Assembly (NCBI GenBank): GCA_964034945.1
Contig: OZ035962.1
Span: 22,849,530 to 22,913,529 of the forward strand
Direction of reading: 5' to 3'
From: Chrysopilus asiliformis
Lineage: Eukaryota > Arthropoda > Insecta > Diptera > Rhagionidae
Length of the DNA: 64,000 nucleotides
Position 1 is the stretch's first letter; each line of letters opens with the position of its first letter. Both the position numbers and the translations under genes were made by a program. Positions 51,199 to 63,350 of this stretch are shown here, in pieces. The notes below the pieces were generated by a model. That model was given only the letters and a program-made list of their open reading frames with translations. It did not search any database and was not told where the DNA came from.

Positions 51199-51952
51199 GG
51201 GCGCGTTTAGACCGAGCTAACTTGACACTGCCAATCTGGCGGTGCTAAACTTGAAGTGTATATTGGGGGTACTGTCAATTTCTTGCATTTATGTACAATT
51301 TTGCAATCTATAGCATGAAAAAAAACACAAAGGATAAGAAAAAGCAGAAAAAAAAATCCACAGGGTCAAAAGATAAGTTTAAAGTACCAAAAAATGTCCT
51401 GCAACTGCTGGACCGATTCGAGACAAGTCTTTAACAGATTTATTTCCGTCTCTCGAGCATCGTCCCTCTGTTGGAGTCTTCCATGGGAAATGTTATAACA
51501 AAATTTCCCAACTTATTCCCTCGACGGTATATTTTCCCTAGACCCTCTCGTCCAGTTGCACGCGTGCGCAACTTCTTCCATTTTCGTACAGTAAAGTTTA
51601 CGAGTTCCTTCATTTCGTAAACAACAAAACTTTGGAACGATTTACCATCCGAAGCGTTCCCCCGGACTATAACCCGCAGAAGTTCAAGGAGATAAACCGA
51701 CATCTCCTTTCGTTCTTCCGACCATCCTGAGCTGTGCTTGGGCATTAAAGGGTTTTCTTCTAAGCTCTGGCTGGAACTAAAAAAAATGTAAAAATTTGAT
51801 TTCCAAACAATTTAATTGTGCAACTCTATGTCAGCGCCAAGATTTAGCAGTGCCAAAATACCGCTGCTAATCAGACATTGCTGAAGTAGAACGCATTTAT
51901 ACCGGCGCCACATTGAAAAATCTGCCAACTTAGCACCGGTCTAAACGCGCCC
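51199..51952. mobile_element. 754-bp inverted-end element carrying a LINE tail
   Basis: Ends GGGCGCGTTTAGACCG and CGGTCTAAACGCGCCC are exact; the pairing continues as GAGCTAACTTG / AACTTAGCACC. Flanks allow a 3-bp ATT or 5-bp CATTG duplication. A 3-bp duplication with G-rich ends would fit PIF/Harbinger types (inference). The centre holds a LINE 3' end. Confidence 0.8.
51400..51790 (+). mobile_element. 5'-truncated LINE 3' end with reverse transcriptase C-terminus
   Basis: Plus-strand frames give RVRNFFHFRTVKFTSSFIS, TTKLWNDLPSEAFPRT and, shifted, DYNPQKFKEINRHLLSF. The W-N-x-L-P plus YN-x(2)-KFK pattern is usual at the C-terminus of R1/Jockey-like reverse transcriptases. Frameshifts show it is dead. 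The tail GAGCTGTGCTTGGGCATTAA and an A-rich end match 2617-2695. Confidence 0.7.
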
Positions 51953-53602
51953 ATTGAATTACAAGTTTTGTTCGAGGAACTGTAGCAATACAACAGAGAT
52001 GTAGGTAGGGACAAGGGAAGCAGAAGTGCTAAGAGCAGAGGTATGGATTATTCTCCGAAAAACTTAAGCCCGAAAATAGGGCCTTTTTTTATTAAAACAA
52101 ATTTCGATAAAATATGAATCAAAATCACTTTTAAGCTGTCAACAATGTACTTCAGTGTTTCCAATTTCATGGGGTATTCTTTTGTTTCTTGTTTAACAAT
52201 GAGGTACCTCAAGGTTCCATCTTCGACACGGTATTGGTTTTTTTTGGTTGGATTTTTTTTTCGGCACGTGTAGTTGTCGATTTATTTGAATCACTCTAAC
52301 AAGCTACCATAATCTTGTATTGAAATTGAAACATTTTATTTTTGTTGATATTAAAGGAATTTTATTTTGCCTAAGAGATTTAAGTCGCTTTAGGACTCTT
52401 GACATGATTGTTTAGTAAGAAGCATGCATAACAAGCGTACTTGTGCCAATAATAAGAAACCTATTAATATAGAAAATACAGCTATAAAACTAGATCCCTA
52501 TGTATAAGCCAATGATGATGTGATGACCCCCTTGTGATTAATTCATCGTAATTGCGGTCCAATTTGTTACTCTCGCTTATATACGACGGACGTTCAAAAT
52601 GAACAAATTGGGCGATTCTGGAACCTGGGAATGGGTGTTTTTTTTTTCGTTGCTGGTCGTTTTGGGTTAGACCAAGTCCAAATCGACCTAACTAAATTGA
52701 TATACGACTGGCAATCAAAAAGCAACAGCTTTTCACACAAACAGACACTTATATATGTATTTCCTGTGTAATATGCTAAAGAAATTGGATACTATATCAT
52801 CATATTTATAATGTTTTATGGTAGCTATAGTCATGTTTCTGTCCTGTTGTGTCGGTACTCATATTTGGAAATATCTGTAGTACAACATATCAAACAATCA
52901 TTTGGCGCCGTCCAGTTTTTTCCCTAAGATCACACAATATTTGTAAAAAAACAATAAAACAACACAAAAAGGTGTGGACAGGAGTAAGAAGGAAAGACGA
53001 AAGAAAAAATTGAACCTATTAAGTGTGAAAGGTTTTAATTTTCATTGAGTTTCCAATGTATCTCAATTCGGTGAGTGTTGTGTATAAAATGTGGTAACCG
53101 ATTCTGTTGAAAAACTAATTCAGTGATCAATATTAATGGATTTAATTACACTCCGTACTATCGCATACGATATACAAAATTGTGTGATGATTCTTACAAG
53201 TCTATTCATTTTATTTTTGTCCATTTACAACACACACACAGACAATAAAACATAGCAAATCTAACTATTTTATAATAGGCAATCGTTACTATAACTAAAA
53301 TAGTTAATTTCGATTACAAGATAGTTAATTTCAATCAGAGCAGAGCGGTACCTGGGACAAAACCTGTATTTGGAGGAAACCTAAAAAAAATTGATAAAAC
53401 GTAAATTTTGAAAGACCGATCAAAGAAAAGAGGTTTGCCGCAATTTTTCTTTGTGATTGAAAAGGTATCTTAGTTCCTCGGTATGCTACAAAAATTTCGC
53501 CGCAGGCGAAAAAAAATTCATATCCCAAATTATTTCAGCCAACGTTTGGGCCCAACCCTCTCCGATGTCGGCGAAACTTGGCAAGAATGCTGGCCGAACT
53601 AA
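51953..53602. other. Intergenic DNA
   Basis: No gene or clear element. Confidence 0.4.
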
Positions 53603-53752
53603 AAAACATGAAAACTCGTTTCTACGTTTTATGAAAAACTGGTTTCCATGTTTTAAGAAAAACTGGTTTCCATGTTTTAAGAAAAACTGGTTTCTCGATT
53701 TTATGAAAAACTCGTTTCTAGGTTTTATGAAAAACTGGTTTCTGTGTTTTAA
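53603..53752 (+). repeat. 24-bp minisatellite, 6 units
   Basis: Units vary around TTTTAAGAAAAACTGGTTTC then CATG. One plus-strand frame stays open and reads as FKKNWFPC-like octapeptides, which I take as a by-product. Confidence 0.9.
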
Positions 53753-55368
53753 ACTTTAGGAAATGTCGCCGTTTGAAAAATGACGAAAATTCCCAAAAGA
53801 GTATTTTTTTAAACAAATCATATCTTCAGTCCTAAGTAACCGAGAAATTATTCCGCTGCATGAGGAAAATGTTAAATGTTAAGGTCAAATATGCCCTTAA
53901 ATTATGATTGCCATCTCGACCTCTTTTTCCCCCAGATGCTGTCTATTCAAGGGCCTCCGGGGTTGTTTTCGTTCTTTTTGAATGCGCCCAGGGCAACAAA
54001 ATGTAGCCCAAGAAAAGCCCCAGACACCTTAAAAAAATTCCCCATACGCCTTAAATACAGAATAATGTCTGAGGAAAAGAGGACGAGAAAGTAAACCGTA
54101 AACCTTAATTTTTCCTAATAGTTTCTAGAGATGTGTATTTCCATATTTTGTTCTTATTGAGGTTCGAATTTGACGCAGCCAACATCCAAATGGCTCAAAA
54201 TATGGCTCAAAGCGCTGCTTCAGAAAAATGACTTCCTAGGTGGGCGCTTTTATCCCAGCACCCAGCCACAGGATCTAGCCGATATTAAATTTACCAAATC
54301 ATAGAAGAAAATTTTGATCATGTTGCGAAATATCAATTTTGAATTTGTTGTACTCAATTTGTTGTTACATCAGGCTATTGATAACTTTGACGCTCCCTTG
54401 ATGCCATTTTCGGCCCCTCTCCCTTCCCTCCTCGACATGGTACTGATTTCAATTACAAAAATCGTCAATTTAACAATATAATAGTAAATTTTACTAATAA
54501 GTAGTTAAATGTATTATAAAAATGTCCGATTTTGACTATTTTTATAATTGAAATTTACTACTTTAGTAATAATTACTATTCCGCATTATGAATTAGTTAG
54601 ATTTACAATTTTTTCTCTGTGTGAAGGTGACTTGGCAATTTAACAACAAACTATTCAGATATACACGTGTAAATACTTGAAATGAAATTGGAAATATCTA
54701 CACTTCACTACAGCTAATTTCTCTATAAATTTTCCAAGTCGTATACTGCATGCAAAAATAAAAATAAATCGATTTGAATCACGTTATTCTTTTGTTTCTT
54801 TGCACAATCTTGTAGGAAACAAAATATGAGAAACATATTTACACGTTTTCAAGTGGTAAATTGATAGTCGCATGTTCAGTGATTCACATGTAACTTTTAG
54901 ATAGTTTTTTGTGAGCAACAAATGATAGGTTTTTGCAGAAGATTAAAATCTATATGTAAAGTCGAGCCTGCGGATAGAGGTTTAAAATTTTTTTTTTTCA
55001 TATTTTATAGTTAAAGTGTGGACCCGCGTCATTGCCAGTATTTTTTAAACTATAAAATTGCGTTGTCTTTACAGAACAAATTTCAAAGCTTTGACTTCTA
55101 AACCTTATGCTGCGAATTACTCCGAAATAAAAAGAATAAAATGAAATTGATGTTATTCTTACAGGACATTCCTACCACCTCCCCATGTCCCTATCAATCG
55201 GTGACCACCTCATACTCTCCGACCGTCGGCCTCGCGCCGAAGTAATCGTAAAATCCGGATGAAAATCACTTCAACAGTTCAATAGATAGCAAAGAAGAGG
55301 TTGTTGCAGGAGACTAGGTGGGTGATTAAAATAAGCAAAAAATTTGATTAAGAAACGACCTATTCACT
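53753..55368. other. Intergenic DNA
   Basis: Repeat of the 2340-2612 type at about 55190-55320; otherwise unassigned. Confidence 0.4.
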
Positions 55369-55861
55369 GGGGTGCGTTCCTTTATTCCCGAGTAAAGTAA
55401 AGGTTGGGTTTGTCAAAGTTCGAACAGCTGATTGCCAAAGTTGAAATTTTACCGACGTTAACTCTGATTAAAAGAACGCGATTTGGTTAACTTTGACAGC
55501 AGTGATGTGCACAACAATACATTAAAAAAAATAGAATTCTCCTTGATATCGTATTTCTCATTTACAAGGACCACAATAAAATCCTCCATTATTCTGCACA
55601 AAACTAATTCGAAACTACGAGACGAATTGACAGTTGATTGACAGTTGTAACCGTCTCGGTTAACTTTATCGCGTTCTTTAATTACAATTAAAGTTAACTT
55701 TCTCCAACTCAGCTCTCGAGCAGAGTTGAGAAAAGTAACTTTGACAGCTTAACTTTGGCATTTAGGAACGGCAGTAAAGTTTACTTAGCGTTAACCGTAG
55801 GCATTTAAGAACGCATTTCTGTTTACCGCGGTTAACCACGGTTAATAAAAGAACGCACCCC
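55369..55861. mobile_element. MITE with GGGGTGCGTTC ends
   Basis: GGGGTGCGTTCCTTTATT and AATAAAAGAACGCACCCC are the inverted ends of a 493-bp segment. Inside, GTTAACTTTGACAG-type blocks occur in both orientations, so it has secondary inverted structure. Target duplication not clear. Confidence 0.75.
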
Positions 55862-58168
55862 TGATGAAAATTCCATCAAAATACCTTTAGCGATGTAGAA
55901 GATAGCAGATAAGGGGGTTTACGGGCAGAGGAAGATTTTGTTATATAACGAATTTGGTGACTTTTTTCCATAAGTTTCTACGATTTTCTTATCTAATTTT
56001 CCGTTAGAGATCGAAATTTTCAATAAAAATGTAAGTAGAAAAAAAATCCTGTCCGATAAAAAAATATAACAACTTTTTGACCTTTTCCACGTTTTTCAAT
56101 GTTTTTCATAAACTCCAATAAACACCCACACATTCAACGGAAAACTTACATAATTACGTTGAAATTATTGGGAAAAACTCTTATGAATGAACACCCAACT
56201 TTGCCGGCGTGTTGAAATTTTTCCCCACGAGTCAAAGTTCAAAAAGCTTTCAATATCTGGTCAATAAAATTTATGCTGGTCTCCGCGTTATGCTATGCTT
56301 CGGCCCATGTTCCATGAAAATTAAATTACTTCATACCAAGAAGTCGCAGTTGAACAAGAAAAAATTTGGTTATTAAATGAGTTTCATTGGAATTTCCTTC
56401 GAAATTCCAAGCACTTCAGAATTTCGTCAACTGACGGGACGGGCGGTGAGGAGGATTGATGGAAAATACAGGTGAAAAGTTAAATTCATTGGAATTCGTT
56501 AGCACGCCTGAAAATTTACCTTTTGTGGTGCCTAAGTTGATCAACTTGATGGTAGATCGAAACCAATGCCAATAATATTAAAGTTCTACACTTTGAGCAG
56601 AAAACATACTTTTAGTTGGTTTTCGAGATGGAAAACTTTTCCCCACTAATCCCCCTAACAGTTTCTCTTGTATAACGTGAAGGCCATCCAACCTTCCATC
56701 CAGTAATTCGTTCGACAGTCAACGAAAGCTACTTTTACCTGACGATTTGTATTTGAACGAGTGAACGACGAAGTTTTAAATTAAAGGTGAGGCACGAGAC
56801 GTGTTATAAACTTAATTTCCACCCGCACTCTGGTTGCATGGGTCTATCTGTCCAATTGTTTTGTAAATCGACTTCATTAGGATAAAAAAACGTCTGGAAA
56901 TTCTATACTCTGAGAGTGAACTGAACGAGCAATTGTTAGGCGAGCACCTACAGTGGAATCGAGATAAGACGAACAGCGAAATTTTGTTATAAATTAGTTA
57001 AGACCGGAGAATAGCAGTGGTTTTATAACTGGATTTTGGGAAAATCCATAATACCATTTAAAAAATCGGTGATTTAAGGTACGAGAAATTGAGAGGTTTT
57101 AGGCATGTCAAATGTCTGAACATTTATCAGAAAATGAAACACAAAACCACTTCTACAACCACCGTATCCGCCCGATTTGTTCGGTTCACTTTTGCATCTG
57201 TATCAGAAAGTTTAAGTAACCCAATCTGGGTTCAGTTTGCATCTGGACCAGAAAATTTTAACAAATCCAATCTTTTCATTGCAGAGAAAAAGGGAATTTT
57301 TCGTCGCCCAAAACTAGAAACATTTTGAGGTAGTTAGAAAATATGTTTTCTTTGTGCCGAAAGCTCAAGGTTTTGGACGTTCCAGAATAAAAGGTCTCCT
57401 AAAAAAGATCCTTAGTCTTATCGATCGTCAAAAGAAGATTTACCAGGTAGACGATATAAAGCCTCGCACCAAATCAGAAAACTTTTGATTTGCATTTTTG
57501 GAGAAAAGACGAAAATTAGCTTCACTTTTTAAGGTTCCACTGTGTATCCCTCGTAATTTCCACCATTTATTGTCACTGGAAAATCCATTGCAGTTGGAAA
57601 ATGAAAACTGCAAACCTTTCATATTGACGTAGCTCTCTAAACTCTTGAGTTTCATTTTCATTTAATAGAAAATGAAGTAAACTTAACTCAGGGGTGATTG
57701 TTATGTTTTTATCTGCATCCCTAGCGGCTACCCCCCCCCCCCCCCCCCCCCTTCCCCTTTCCTAACCAACACAAACCGCAATTAACTTCAATCAATGATG
57801 GCAGTGGCGTGGCGGGGTGGTGCAGACAACGTCGTCGCGGCGGCTTTCCTGTTTACCTTGCCTCTTTGCTAGCAGATATCGATTTTCATTTCAGTTCGGT
57901 TCGGTTGGCTGATGATGCTTCAGCCCAACAGGTAAGTATAACTGTAGAACAACAAAAGGAAAACCTGACAGTAAATTTAACTTCGACTTACCTTTCGCTT
58001 CATGGAACACTTTTTTCACTATGCCATACTCCCCACCCCAACCGGGCTGCACCTGATGGTTTGTCTGGTTGTTATCATTATTTTCATTTTCTTATTCCTG
58101 GTTATGATTGTTGATGGAGATGCCTGCCCACCACCTCAGTTGTTTGGTGAGGGGTGGTGGTTTATAAG
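55862..58168. other. Unassigned DNA with a GC-richer patch
   Basis: 57731-57751 is a run of 21 C. 57795-57930 is GC-richer and ends CAACAG|gtaagt, a good donor; it could be an exon of a plus-strand gene whose other exons are not visible, but no protein family is recognised. Confidence 0.25.
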
Positions 58169-58669
58169 TATGGTGACCAAACGTCTCGAAATAGTCGAGA
58201 TAGTCCCCGATTTAGATATGTTGTCCCGGCGTCCCGAAAATTAATCTTTTGTCCCAGATTTTTCAATTTATTGTTATAATTTAGCAAACGGTAGCAAAAA
58301 CTATGACTAAATATGCAAAAAATTACATTGTTCTTCGCTTGCGGCGAATTTTTTCAACGATTTTCAAAATGCCTACTTCAAAAAAATTCACCTGCGGCGC
58401 TCTTGTCGATATTAGTATTTTGAGACTGTGTAGCTCTTGATTTAAATCTTTGTCCCGTGTTCTGTTTTTTAAAAAAATCACCTGCGGCGCACATTTCTGA
58501 ATTATTTCCTTTGGTTTGCGGATAAACAAAAGTTTTTTTGTGTACAATTTTGATGTTTCGTGTTGATGTTCCGTTTCAGACATCCACAACCACCCCCCCC
58601 CCTCCCCCCCCTCCTTCTCCATCCGCTCATTTTGTCCCGAGTTGACACAAGAAACATATAGTCACCCTA
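58169..58669. mobile_element. GGTGACC-family hAT-type element, full length
   Basis: Ends TATGGTGACCA and TAGTCACCCTA, flanked by TTTATAAG at 58161-58168 and 58670-58677, a perfect 8-bp duplication. Interior has repeated GTCCCGG motifs and CACCTGCGGCGC twice. 501 bp, no coding. Confidence 0.88.
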
Positions 58670-59346
58670 TTTATAAGATGCGGTAACTAACTGGAGGGTT
58701 GGGGAAAATTACTTAAAAACATTTCTGTGGCGGTGCGCCGTTTTACAGTTCAATCGAAATTTTATGGGTATTATTTGTGGGGGTGAAAATGGATTTTAAT
58801 CCGATTATGTGGATTGTTGTTACACTGACTTACCGCAACTTTTCAACCCCCCGGACGCCGCCAGGCCACTCCCAATGTCATGGAAGTGGATCTTCTCGTT
58901 TGCGTTTCAAATAAGGGATTACCTCCCCAAAACAACGAGAAAAAACTCCCCACAACAGCCATTTGGTTCGGGTATAACCAGATTGTGCAATCATCTGTTG
59001 ATGTGTGTATAAACAAAAAAAATATCATATTGCCGGTGAATTGTTAAGGTTTCCATTTCATTATCATCGTCTTTGTTGTGGTTTTATTATTATTCGAATA
59101 TGCCGATTTTAATTTCTCACGAAATGTGATTATTATTAATCGACTTGAAGTGCATGTGAAGAAAATGTGATGTTCGTTTTTAAAAATTTAATTTAAATTC
59201 GAATTTTTCAAACATCATTCAGGGAATTCACAAAAGAAGCGTCAATTTCTTATTCCTTTGAAATTTAAATATTATTATTGTACATTAACATACCCTATTG
59301 ATACCATATTTCTAGTATTGTACACTGCTGTGGCCACAAGGGAAAA
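58670..59346. other. Intergenic DNA
   Basis: Nothing recognised. Confidence 0.4.
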
Positions 59347-59444
59347 AACCGCTTAAGTCGACTTGCGTCTATTACCAATATGATCTTTATTTGAACTTCC
59401 AAAACGAATATTTTCACTTCACATGAAAATCGACTTAAGCGGTT
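59347..59444. repeat. 98-bp inverted-end element
   Basis: AACCGCTTAAGTCGA and TCGACTTAAGCGGTT are exact 15-base inverted ends. Confidence 0.85.
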
Positions 59445-60016
59445 ATTGATTGTGATTACGGATTTTATTCCTAATCCCATCAAAATATTGTTATCATAGT
59501 CTGAAAATGACAGGTCAATTTAAAATCAAGTTTTCCTGCTTTCAGAATTGCTTACATTTCATGCCCGAAATTGACGTACGTTTGTTAACCCAGAGGCCCA
59601 AAAACAGAAGAAATCTTCATCAATAAACTATTTTATAAAATAGAAACCGAAAATTAGTTTGCGGCAAGGTCTTTTAACTAATTTAGACTTTGATAGGTAT
59701 AGGAGAAGCCTTGAAACTATGCCTAGGAGGCATCATTGGCTTTGGGTTTTCGTTCGTTCTGATGTTGTAGAAATTCTCTTTTTTTTTTGTTTTTTTAATC
59801 CGTAATTAATCATTCTATTATTACTTTTTTTCTATAAAATTGATACACGACTTTGAAAGTTGCATGTAAAATGTTTAAATGTTTCAATCAAAGTTATTTG
59901 TCGATGAAAAAGCATTTCATTAAATTGGAAATCCACTTTAATGCTACATCCACATTCTTGACGAATGCAACACGAATAGCGTTCAGTTTACAGTCTTGCC
60001 AACATGCACCAATAAC

Positions 60017-60046
60017 TATGGTGACAATACGTCCCGGATTCAGGCA
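60017..60046 (+). mobile_element. GGTGACC-family fragment
   Basis: TATGGTGACAATACGTCCCG at the left end; cut short by the next repeat. Confidence 0.5.
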
Positions 60047-60240
60047 CGTCGCCCCCAAAATTGGACCATTCCTTCTCTCCTCCCGCATACAAACAAAAAA
60101 GTTTTTTGCAATTTTCCCCAAAAAGGTGAATTGTATAGAAAAATTTATAAGGTAAAATATGTTTAGAATAGGATTTTACATAACTCGTCCATACATAAAA
60201 ATCCAATTGAAACACTTCTTCCTCCCTGTCCCACACAAAT
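60047..60240 (-). repeat. Dispersed repeat, inverted copy of 1968-2165
   Basis: CCTCCCGCATACAAAC and AATAGGATTTTACATAACT mirror the copy at 1968-2165. Confidence 0.55.
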
Positions 60241-60282
60241 GGTTTTTTTAAATCAAAATTTTGCCTTTTTTCATATAGAGTA

Positions 60283-60480
60283 CTAGCTTGCATACCCGTC
60301 GTTGCCGGGTTAAAGTTTTTTGTATAAGTTTTAGAATACCAAAAAAAACCGGAAAGAACTTAACAACTTTTGGGAAAAATCTTATCCTTCCAGGATTTTC
60401 CGTTTTGAATGAGTCTAACATTGGATTCGTGATTCGAAAAACCCCCTAAAAAAACCCCTTTTTTTACTAGAAAAAACCAT
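60283..60480 (-). mobile_element. Helitron-like 3' end fragment
   Basis: On the minus strand it ends with ACCCG-loop-CGGGT (60310-60294), ATGCAAG and CTAG before a T. The next about 190 bases match the end of the 8-1602 element (TTTTGTATAAGTTTTAG, CTTATCCTTCCAGGA, GGATTCGTGATTCG). Confidence 0.7.
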
Positions 60481-61733
60481 TAAAAGACAATCCTTTCTCT
60501 CTTATTTTCTTCAAACAAACATCTGTGCTCATATTTCACCTCAAATGACAGAAATATTCGTAAATTGCGTATCCGCTCGTTTATAACCTTTTCTCAACCG
60601 CAATCTCCTGGATTTATTGCATTGATGGATATTTTGTTGAAGCATTTAAAGGGGATTTGCCAAATCATCATCATAGGGCAACAACAAGAATCTCCATGAC
60701 AGAAGTCACCATAAATCAATCATCCACTTAACAGCGCCTGTCAATAGAGCGAGCCTCTGTCAATCCGTTCCTATAATATAGGCTTCGATATTCTGATGCC
60801 GATGTTAAATAAATGAATCCGTTGAACCTTCAACATTACTCCCCCGCATCGCCATCGGTCGGTATTTCGAAAAGGTCAACGTAGGGTCAACGTTTAACCC
60901 CCAGACGCCCCAAGAGGGACCATCGTTCACAATGTTCTGGAGTAAGAAATGTGATTTTGAATGACAGGTTATTGGTGTAAAATGGCAGCGAACCACGTCG
61001 CACACATGCGAATCTCTCAAGGCGAGTGAAAATGAATCAAGAAAAAAATATAACATATAAACGCAACATATAAACTTTGCTATCAATTCGCTTCCAATGG
61101 ACAAACGTTCGAAACGAAGTGGGGAAAAAAATGTAGGCGAATTTTTGGCTAAAATGTGAATTCCGGATAAATGGAAAAGCACTTAAGAAAGGAAATTGTG
61201 ATTTATTTTTAGATATAAAGTTTTTTTTTCGCTCTTCCTCTCTGTTGTACGAGTATCTATTTATGTGCGTTGAAGCCCATCTGATTTTATGGGCACATTT
61301 ACCAAATTTAATACGAAGCAATGTTTTGTACCTGAATTTATCATCAACGGTTGGAAAAAATGCGGTATAGTAAATCAATGAAATTTAAGATACGCTCGTC
61401 ATTTATTATTCAAACATCCATCAAAATTAGGAGGAAGAAGATTTGGGATCGAATCACCAACATTTATAGGGAACGAGAGAAACACTTAGAAAATTTTTTT
61501 GTGATTTTATTGCGAATAGTTTTTATGGTCACATGTTAAAATTCGACCTGCAGAAAGAACGCCATATGTCTAGAGTTAAGCGAGACCATCCCGGATTTAG
61601 ATATGTTATCCCGACATCCCGAAAACTAAAATTTTGCTCCAGTTTTATTCGACTTAGTCTTCAAGCCTAAAAATTTTCGCAGTTTTTTCGCAGAATTTCA
61701 ACGCATTTTCAATAAAAGCTTTTACTTAGCTTT
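60481..61733. other. Unassigned DNA
   Basis: A GGTGACC-family fragment with ATGTTATCCCGACATCCCG lies at about 61588-61640. No gene recognised. Confidence 0.35.
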
Positions 61734-61997
61734 TTGTCTCTCTCTCTCCCTCTCTCTCCCTCTCTCTCTCCCTCTCTCTCTCCCTCTCTCTCTCCCTCTC
61801 TCTATTCCTCTCTCTCCCTCTCTCTCTCTCTCCCTCTCTCTCTCTCTCCCTCTCTCTCTCCCACTCTCTCTCCCTCTCTCTCTCCCTCTCTCTCTCTCTC
61901 CCTCTCTCTCTCCCTCTCTCTCTCCCTCTCTCTCTCCCTCTCTCTCTCCCTCTCTCTCTCCCTCTCTCTCTCCCTCTCTCTCGCTCTCCCTCTCTCT
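61734..61997. repeat. GA-rich microsatellite (CTCTCTCTCC)n
   Basis: About 260 bases of CTCTCTCTCC-type units. On the minus strand it directly follows the LINE 3' end at 61998-62082, and copy 2 of that LINE has a short GAGAGA tail, so it is likely the expanded LINE tail. Confidence 0.95.
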
Positions 61998-62082
61998 GGG
62001 CATTACAACCGGATTCCGGTCTTGGCCTGCCGCAGTGTCTCTCGCCAGAGGGCCCGGTCACGTGCCGCTATCCTCCAGTTTA
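61998..62082 (-). mobile_element. 5'-truncated LINE 3' end, copy 3
   Basis: Minus strand reads [20 protein letters not shown] then TGIRL and stop, as in copies 1 and 2. Only about 28 codons remain. Confidence 0.85.
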
Positions 62083-63169
62083 GATATCCTCCAGCTTTTT
62101 TGTGTGTCTGCCTGTTTGTCTGTCAGGGTCAAATCTTGTCACTCATTTGATTGACTTGAAATTCTTACTACTTCGTGGCAATAATTCTGTCGTATTGCGC
62201 AACAACAAATTTTGAAAGGCTTTAAAAGTTTCGCAACAAAATTGCGCAACATTACCATCCAGAGGGCAATAACCAGTAAAATGAAATTATTCGAAATTTT
62301 CAAAGTGTATTTTCTGAATTGGAAATGATTGAAAATTATTCTATTCTGTGGTTCTTTATTAATATTAATCCAAATCACGTTCACGACGTGTCACCGCAAA
62401 AGTTCTCACACTCATTTTAACACCAAACGTCCCCTACTTGGATTTCCGTCTCTGTCACCGTTTCGACTATCCGGACACGAATACGAATAGTCCAATGTGT
62501 CTCCTTCAGACTTTGACAGATTTGATTTAGGCCTAAATTATGGACAACTATTATTTAGCCAAGGCACCCGAGAATTCCGGTCGATTCAGCTGAATGCCTT
62601 CAATATAGACTCGTCTCGGACTCAAGTAACGAAACGAACCAGCGAGCCTAAGATATTGAGATTCTTAGATTCTACATAAGTTGATCTGACAACTGAACAT
62701 GTTTAATGAAAAGGAAGTTTGTTCTTAATAGATTCATGCTCTCAATATTCGTACTGTTTGTACGTACGAGTATCAAACCATATATGAACTGCTACTACGA
62801 TTAAATGCCATTCGTTTAGGTTTATTATTGGGTGTAATGTTTGTTCATCAAGTAAGATATTCAGATAAAATTTCATTTACATATGGTCTAAATTAGAATG
62901 GGGCTGGAATGTTGATTGATCTTCTTATGGTGTTTTTAAAGGTTTTCATATGTTAATTTTTTTTATCAAGTGGAATGTTGTCTAAAGCGAAGTGCATTAA
63001 GTAATTATGCTTCGTTTAGGCAAACTGTGTCATAGAAATTGATTTTATTTTGTCATAAGATGAACTAAAAATATTAAAAAAAACTGGATTCTAACAAGAT
63101 TTGGAGAAAAAAGTTGCCGGAACCGAGATTCTTGAGAAAATATGTCCTGCTCTAAACTCTCCCCAAAAG
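62083..63169. other. Unassigned DNA
   Basis: 62095-62165 is a TGTCTG + GGGTCAAATCTTG repeat like that at 45411. The rest has no gene I can support. Confidence 0.35.
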
Positions 63170-63350
63170 TAGGCTATCACAAACTCGGCTGACAGTTTCA
63201 GTGCTTTTTTGTAAATCCCTTTATCCGGTTTTTAAATCCCGGTTATTTTATATTTTGCATGTTTTATATCGTAAACCGAAATTTTAAGACTGGTAAAGGG
63301 ATTCGATTTACAAAAAAAACGTCCAACCTAGCCGAGTCTGTGATTTGCCT
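63170..63350. repeat. Foldback element
   Basis: TAGGCTATCACAAACTCGGCT pairs with AGCCGAGTCTGTGATTTGCCTA; further in, TTTTTTGTAAATCCCTTTA pairs with AAAGGGATTCGATTTACAAAAA-like, then AACCGAAATTT. Confidence 0.8.

Noticed and set aside
53457..53759. Octapeptide-repeat protein (FKKNWFPC-like)
   Set aside because: Product of a 24-bp minisatellite; no start context, no splice pattern, no family.
60805..61378. Overlapping minus-strand frames of 113-125 codons
   Set aside because: No conserved motif, no splice support, different frames overlap; not convincing as a gene.
61722..62150. Long open frames of Glu/Arg or Ser/Leu/Pro repeats
   Set aside because: They are translations of the GA/CT microsatellite in all frames and have no gene structure.
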